DNA of 46,353 bases from JANXQE01 sp035651635 (GTDB taxonomy: Bacteria; Verrucomicrobiota; Verrucomicrobiia; Limisphaerales; UBA8199), in contig DASRFK010000032.1 in the NCBI GenBank assembly GCA_035651635.1, positions 1-46,353 on the forward strand. Reading direction: 5' to 3'. A program made the position numbers and the translations under genes. The notes beneath the pieces are model-generated. The model did no database searches. It was not told the origin of the DNA and worked only from the letters and a program-made list of their open reading frames with translations. Shown in pieces: positions 42,942 to 46,353 of this stretch. How positions within the stretch are numbered: the first letter of the stretch is position 1; each line of letters begins with the position of its first letter.

Positions 42942-43024
42942 CCGACATTCACTCGATGAGGTCCGAGTGTTCGATGTCGGCTATGGATTTGGGTTCGGAC
43001 TGCGGACGGACGAGATAAACAATT
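42942..43024 (-). pseudogene. Duplicated, broken 3' end of the downstream small membrane protein gene
   Basis: These 83 bases match 43404-43486 at 81 positions (offset 462) and encode the C-terminus IVYLVRPQSEPKS...SDLIE followed by the same TGA. Just upstream on the sense strand the similarity continues weakly (FGLLVR against FWKLVR) but with a one-base shift of frame. It is a remnant of a tandem paralogue or a partial duplication. The intact copy is at 43411-43800. Confidence 0.8.
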
Positions 43025-43101
43025 ACCTGACGAGAAGGCCAAACAGGGTCCATTTGCTGGGGGACATGTAGTTATGAATTGTCGGAGGCCCCTCACCCCG
43101 T

Positions 43102-43128
43102 CCCTCTCCCCTTCGGAAGGGGAGAGGG
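43102..43128. repeat. Perfect 12-bp hairpin CCCTCTCCCCTT/AAGGGGAGAGGG
   Basis: Twelve bases pair perfectly around a CGG loop. On the plus strand the hairpin is followed by tgttctttgttttgt, which is T-rich and terminator-like, though no plus-strand gene ends nearby. A similar hairpin is a common interspersed repeat in many environmental genomes. Confidence 0.7.
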
Positions 43129-43271
43129 TGTTCTTTGTTTTGTGACTGTTACCCGGGGTGGCGCCCTGGCGGGCTGACCCCGGGCTACTTTCTTGAACCC
43201 CGCTGGGGTTCTCTGAATTGGCCGGCCTGCGTTCGGCGTAGGCTTTCAGCAATGAGCTGTCGGTTTGCTCG

Positions 43272-43386
43272 GCGTGTTTTAAACTCCGGATTGGCCTTGG
43301 GCGCCTGGGTTTGGAGTCTGGCCTGCGGGCGGTTTCGGCGCCGGGCCGCCTAAAGGCGGGACTCCAAACCGAATTCTAAAACACGC
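43272..43386. repeat. MITE-like element, copy 1
   Basis: The 115-bp element has terminal inverted repeats GCGTGTTTTA (43272-43281) and TAAAACACGC (43377-43386) and inner inverted repeats GTTTGGAGTC (43309-43318) and GACTCCAAAC (43360-43369) around GC-rich palindromes (CGGCGCCG, CCGCCTAAAGGCGG). It is highly similar, in the opposite orientation, to 45904-46031. Confidence 0.8.
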
Positions 43387-43410
43387 TCTTAGAAACTCTG
43401 GCACCGACAT

Positions 43411-43800
43411 TCACTCGATGAGGTCCGATTGTTCGATGTCGGCCATGGATTTGGGTTCGGACTGCGGACGGACGAGATAAACAATTCCGCGCACCAACTT
43501 CCAAAAGCCGTATATTCCAGCTATACCGACCAAACCGACCCCATAGTTGGCATTGCCAAGAAATGGAAGCCAGAGGTAAATCGTGATACTGGCGGCAATG
43601 GTGAGCACCGCACCAATCAGAACATTTCGGAGGCCGATTCTTCTAAGCTCCTGGTTTCTCTCAATCAGGAACTCCTTCAGCTTGGCATCCGCAACCAAAT
43701 CTGAAACGCCATTGGAGATCAGGAAATCGCGAACCTCTAAAGGTGGCTCACCCCAGATAATCCTGGCCCTTGCCTCGGCGATGATTGTCTCGATGCTCAT
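43411..43800 (-). CDS. Small membrane protein of unknown function
   Basis: The 129-residue protein has an N-terminal acidic helical part (MSIETIIAEARARIIWGEPP, then VRDFLISNGVSDLVADAKL), which resembles a short helical repeat often placed before membrane segments. Two membrane helices follow (about 62-78, IGAVLTIAASITIYLWL, and about 87-106), then a charged cytosolic tail ending SDLIE. I recognise no family with a known role. ATG 43800 is preferred; an upstream start at 43896 would add residues derived from a repeat. A broken second copy of its 3' end lies at 42942-43024. Confidence 0.6.
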   Translation of the reverse strand: MSIETIIAEARARIIWGEPPLEVRDFLISNGVSDLVADAKLKEFLIERNQELRRIGLRNVLIGAVLTIAASITIYLWLPFLGNANYGVGLVGIAGIYGFWKLVRGIVYLVRPQSEPKSMADIEQSDLIE

Positions 43801-43865
43801 TGGGTTGCCGATCTCGCCGGCCCCGGCTGGCCTGAACGCGCCCGGACCGCCGGCCTGATTGCGAG

Positions 43866-43970
43866 CATTTTTAAACCCTCGGCTTGGCGTGGGCACCAGG
43901 GTTTGGAGTCCCGCCTTCAGGCGGTTTTGGAGCCAGGCCGCCTAAAGGCGGGACTCCAAACCCAAGTGCG
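43866..43970. repeat. MITE-like element, copy 2 (degenerate ends)
   Basis: GTTTGGAGTC (43901-43910) and GACTCCAAAC (43952-43961) flank CCGCCTTCAGGCGG and CCGCCTAAAGGCGG palindromes, as in the copy at 43272. The outer ends (gcatttttaaaccc and gtgcgcgc) are only weakly related to the terminal repeats of the other copies. Confidence 0.7.
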
Positions 43971-44059
43971 CGCGCAATAGGCCAAAATCCTAAACAAGGC
44001 CGAAGCCGGAGATTGAATGAACGGTTGGCACGAGAGAATCATCCACTCGCTAGCCTGGC

Positions 44060-44881
44060 CTAGCGCTGATACACGCGCACGTAATCAATGTAATACCGCT
44101 GCGGAAAACAGGATTCATCGATGCCTTTGGCCCCGCCCCAAGCTCCGCCGATGGCGAGGTTGAGGATTAAGTATTGCCCTCGATCGTAAGGCCACGCGTC
44201 TTCGCCCGATTTTTCGTTTTCGTAAGTGAAATATTTTTTGTCGTCGACGAAGAAATCCAGCCGAGTCGGATCCCATTCCAAGGCGTATACATGAAAGGCC
44301 TCGGCGGCATCCGGAACGCTGATCTGGCTTCCCTTTCCGGTCTTCTTCACGTGGTTGTACTTCCTGGTATGGATATTAGCGTGAATGACGCCCGGATCGA
44401 ATCCGACGAATTCCATGATATCGATCTCGCCGCCCGCGGGCCAGCCGACGTGGGCTGTGTTGGTCCCCAGCGTCCAAATGGCGGGCCAGGTGCCCCGGCC
44501 CGGCGGCAGCTTCGCCCGCACCTCGATCCGGCCATAAGTCCAGTCGGCTTTACCGCGTGTCGTAAGGCTGGCGGAGGTGTATTCGGCGAACTCGCGGTTT
44601 CTGCGAGTGCCAGCGGTCGCCGCGGGATCGTAAAGGGGGTTTTTGAATTGTTCCTTGCGCGCCTCGATGACCAGCATGCCGTTTTCCACCCGGGCATTTT
44701 CCGAACGTGCCTTGGTGTAGTATTGCGCCTCGTTATTGCGCAGGAAGCCTTCCTCGTAAGTCCATTTGGCCGGATCGGGCAGGCCGGGTTTGTCGAAATC
44801 ATCCGACCAAACAAGTTTCCATTCGGCGGCCAGCCCCGGTGTCGCCAGCAGAAGGCACGCGATTGCTAAGAAGTTGCGCAT
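44060..44881 (-). CDS. Secreted glycoside hydrolase family 16 (beta-glucanase/laminarinase-like)
   Basis: The 273-residue enzyme has a signal peptide (MRNFLAIACLLLATPGLAA) and one GH16 jelly-roll domain. The catalytic motif GEIDIMEFVG gives nucleophile Glu152, assisting Asp154 and acid/base Glu157. The residue inserted between Asp154 and Glu157 (ExDxxE form) is the arrangement of laminarinase/agarase-type members. GRGTWPAIWTLG and the final YIDYVRVYQ strand are also typical. It probably cleaves beta-1,3- or mixed-linkage glucans outside the cell. ATG 44881 has AAAGG about 10 bases upstream. Confidence 0.93.
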   Translation of the reverse strand: MRNFLAIACLLLATPGLAAEWKLVWSDDFDKPGLPDPAKWTYEEGFLRNNEAQYYTKARSENARVENGMLVIEARKEQFKNPLYDPAATAGTRRNREFAEYTSASLTTRGKADWTYGRIEVRAKLPPGRGTWPAIWTLGTNTAHVGWPAGGEIDIMEFVGFDPGVIHANIHTRKYNHVKKTGKGSQISVPDAAEAFHVYALEWDPTRLDFFVDDKKYFTYENEKSGEDAWPYDRGQYLILNLAIGGAWGGAKGIDESCFPQRYYIDYVRVYQR

Positions 44882-45022
44882 GGCAATAACCTTTCGACGC
44901 AATTGTATCGACATGGCGACGTGAGGAGCAACACCCATCGTATCCACCTTTTTTGTTCGCGCAGATTCTAATTCTAGCCATCGTGCTTTCGCTTCTATTA
45001 CTATTCTTCCAACGACACAGCC

Positions 45023-45892
45023 GTGAGCTCTGACCTCAAAATCATCTGTGACGAGCGTTGCACCGGTTACCGTCAACCGGGCCATCCGGAGCGGCCGGAA
45101 CGCATTGCCGCCTCGGTTCAGACGCTGCGCAAGCAACAGGAACTCAAGTTGACCTGGGCCGATCCTGGACCGGTCGAAGATGCGGTCCTGCTGCGAGCTC
45201 ATACGCCCGAGCACCTGGCCCGGTTAGGCGTGGAGCGCGATTTCGATCCCGACACACCTTACTTTTCCGAAATAGGGAATTATGCGCGCGCGTCGGCCGG
45301 TGCGGCGTTGACCGCGCTGAAAACAGCTCGCGCCGGTGAGATGGCCTTCAGCCTGATGCGGCCGCCGGGCCATCACGCCACCTCGACTCGGGCGATGGGT
45401 TTCTGTTACCTGAACAATATGGCGGTCGCGTGTTTGGAAGCGCTGGCCACCGGCTGCAAACGGATAGCGGTTTTCGATTTCGACGTGCATCACGGCAATG
45501 GGACGGAAGCCATTCTTGTGAATAAACCCGGCGCTTCTTTCTTTTCCATCCACCAGTTCCCCTGCTATCCGGGCACCGGCACCCGCAATGTGGGCGACAA
45601 TTGCTTCAATTACCCCGTGGCGCCCCAGACCCCCCGCGCCGAGTATCGGCACGTTCTGACCAGCGCCCTGGAACACCTGGCAAGCCTTAAACCGGAAATG
45701 GTGGCGGTGTCCGCGGGTTTTGATTGTTACGCGCGCGATCCATTGGCGCAGGAAACCCTTGAGGCTGAGGATTTCTTTTGGCTGGGAGAATCTCTCAGGA
45801 AACTCGGTGTTCCCATGTTCAGCCTGCTGGAGGGCGGCTACAGCAACGATTTGCCGGAATTGATTCTGGCTTATCTAAAGGGCGTGTCGTAG
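45023..45892 (+). CDS. Histone-deacetylase-family deacetylase
   Basis: The 289-residue protein belongs to the arginase/deacetylase fold. The His pair is His117-His118 (RPPGHHA), zinc ligands are Asp152 or Asp154 and His156 (FDFDVHHGNGT) and Asp234 (SAGFDCYARDPL), and the transition-state Tyr lies in LLEGGYS near residue 269. Bacterial members deacetylate acetylpolyamines or small molecules, or proteins such as acetyl-CoA synthetase (AcuC). The short loops and HPERPERI N-terminus fit the HDAC-like amidohydrolase group. Start is GTG 45023. It is divergent from the GH16 gene. Confidence 0.93.
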   Translation: MSSDLKIICDERCTGYRQPGHPERPERIAASVQTLRKQQELKLTWADPGPVEDAVLLRAHTPEHLARLGVERDFDPDTPYFSEIGNYARASAGAALTALKTARAGEMAFSLMRPPGHHATSTRAMGFCYLNNMAVACLEALATGCKRIAVFDFDVHHGNGTEAILVNKPGASFFSIHQFPCYPGTGTRNVGDNCFNYPVAPQTPRAEYRHVLTSALEHLASLKPEMVAVSAGFDCYARDPLAQETLEAEDFFWLGESLRKLGVPMFSLLEGGYSNDLPELILAYLKGVS

Positions 45893-45903
45893 CGGCGAAA
45901 GAG

Positions 45904-46031
45904 TAAGAGCCTGTTTTAGAAATCGGTTAGGAGTTCCGCCTTTAGGCGGCCCGGCGCCGAAACCGCCTGAAGGCGGGACTTCAAACCCGGGCGCCCATGC
46001 CCCAGGCCGGTATTTTAAAACACGTTCTAAG
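45904..46031. repeat. MITE-like element, copy 3 (opposite orientation)
   Basis: The left end TAAGAGCCTGTTTTAGAA matches the right end of the copy at 43272-43386 read in reverse complement, and the right end aaaacacgttctaag is its inverted partner. The interior (CCGGCGCCGAAACCGCC, then gaaggcgggacttcaaac) is nearly the reverse complement of the first copy. Confidence 0.8.
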
Positions 46032-46050
46032 AGGCGCAAAGATGGGAAAG

Positions 46051-46095
46051 CTCTCCCCACAGATTCGGGGCGACCGCAGATGGGGAATCCGAAAG
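46051..46095. repeat. 45-bp direct repeat, copy 1
   Basis: The sequence ctctccccacag to aatccgaaag is identical to 46260-46304; the copies are 209 bp apart. It contains a short CCCC...GGGG pairing but is not a perfect palindrome. Confidence 0.9.
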
Positions 46096-46259
46096 CTGAG
46101 GTTTTCTATACAGGCTCAGAGTCCCATTGCGGGGACAAAAGCTTACGGAGGCTACCCTGGCCAAGGGTCTTCGCAGAAAAATCTCGACTCCAGCGGAGAT
46201 ACGACCAGTTCCATCGAGTCGCAACCCGTTCCGGGTAGATGAAACGCCCCGAACTGACC

Positions 46260-46304
46260 CTCTCCCCACAGATTCGGGGCGACCGCAGATGGGGAATCCG
46301 AAAG
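46260..46304. repeat. 45-bp direct repeat, copy 2
   Basis: This is the second exact copy of 46051-46095, just before the window edge. Bases before and after the two copies are unrelated. Confidence 0.9.
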
Positions 46305-46353
46305 AGTCTGTTCAGGATGCACTCGACGCCGTTTCGACCTGGCTTGAGGAAAG

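Larger units (their letters stand above)
42830..43410. other. Repeat-rich region without intact genes
   Basis: In these 581 bases I see a degenerate copy of the 3' end of the neighbouring small-protein gene (42942-43024), a perfect 12-bp hairpin CCCTCTCCCCTT/AAGGGGAGAGGG (43102-43128), a CCCGGGGT/ACCCCGGGC palindrome with AACCCC-gct-GGGGTT (about 43150-43215), and a MITE-like element (43272-43386). Short ORFs here are repeat artefacts. The promoter of the symporter gene should be near 42830-42900. Confidence 0.75.
45893..46353. other. Right-end region with repeats, no gene seen
   Basis: In the last 461 bases I see a MITE-like element (45904-46031) and two exact copies of a 45-bp sequence (46051-46095 and 46260-46304). 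Short frames on both strands (for example 45997-46242) contain the repeats and lack protein-like features. A gene could start beyond the window edge. Confidence 0.65.

Noticed and set aside
42830..43252. N-terminal extension of the SSS symporter
   Set aside because: The extra 141 codons run through repeats and a pseudogene fragment; helix 1 of the family starts right after ATG 42829.
44882..45214. N-terminal extension of the GH16 enzyme to 45214
   Set aside because: The signal peptide begins at ATG 44881 with an AAAGG upstream; the extension overlaps the divergent deacetylase gene.

Overview
The window looks like a chromosomal segment of a Gram-negative, GC-rich bacterium of the Verrucomicrobiota (Pedosphaera/Limisphaerales type). 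This is inferred from a prepilin-like protein with an H-X9-DG motif, a giant secreted S8 protease carrying Ig-like and P domains, a folP-cdaA-ybbR-glmM operon, and many different short palindromic interspersed repeats between genes. No phage, insertion sequence, CRISPR array or rRNA is visible. One tRNA-Leu(GAG) is present.

Layout. 1-5799 (minus): an incomplete secreted subtilisin-like protease of at least 1933 residues, with an internal module duplication at an exact 2499-bp offset. 6019-7378 (minus): tRNA-Leu and a probable outer-membrane barrel protein. 7505-12254 (plus): a VOC/glyoxalase protein, then the tightly overlapping folP-cdaA-ybbR-glmM operon (folate, c-di-AMP and peptidoglycan precursor synthesis), then a PmtA-like methyltransferase. 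12251-13027 (minus): prepilin-like protein. 13189-20974 (plus): DUF885 metallopeptidase-like protein, a two-component kinase/regulator pair, and a secreted TPR-ankyrin protein with an SLBB-like C-terminal part. 21155-25729 (minus): a five-gene trans-4-hydroxy-L-proline catabolic operon (pyrroline-carboxylate deaminase, epimerase, three-subunit D-hydroxyproline dehydrogenase). 26052-30337 (plus): a MacA/MacB-like exporter with adaptor, ATPase and two separate FtsX permeases. 30874-35654 (minus): glpK-glpD-glpF with fdhD behind them. 35964-42829 (minus): formaldehyde-type alcohol dehydrogenase plus esterase, then an enolase-superfamily dehydratase, an SDR, a mutarotase-fold protein and an SSS symporter that look like a sugar or sugar-acid uptake and catabolic set. 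43411-45892: small membrane protein, secreted GH16 glucanase and an HDAC-like deacetylase.

The cell suggested is a heterotroph living on polymers and their monomers: secreted protease and glucanase outside, uptake by SSS and GlpF, and hydroxyproline, glycerol and sugar-acid catabolism inside. I see no clear new defence or mobile system. The most unusual signals are in the non-coding DNA: a REPIN-like element whose two hairpins differ by compensatory changes (40041-40183), a MITE-like family with shared ends (43272-43386, 43866-43970, 45904-46031), a hairpin inside the hydroxyproline operon that folds much better as sense RNA, a terminator-like hairpin between two divergent operons where no gene ends, and the homogenised duplication in the giant protease. 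All family assignments rest on motifs read by eye; no database search was possible.
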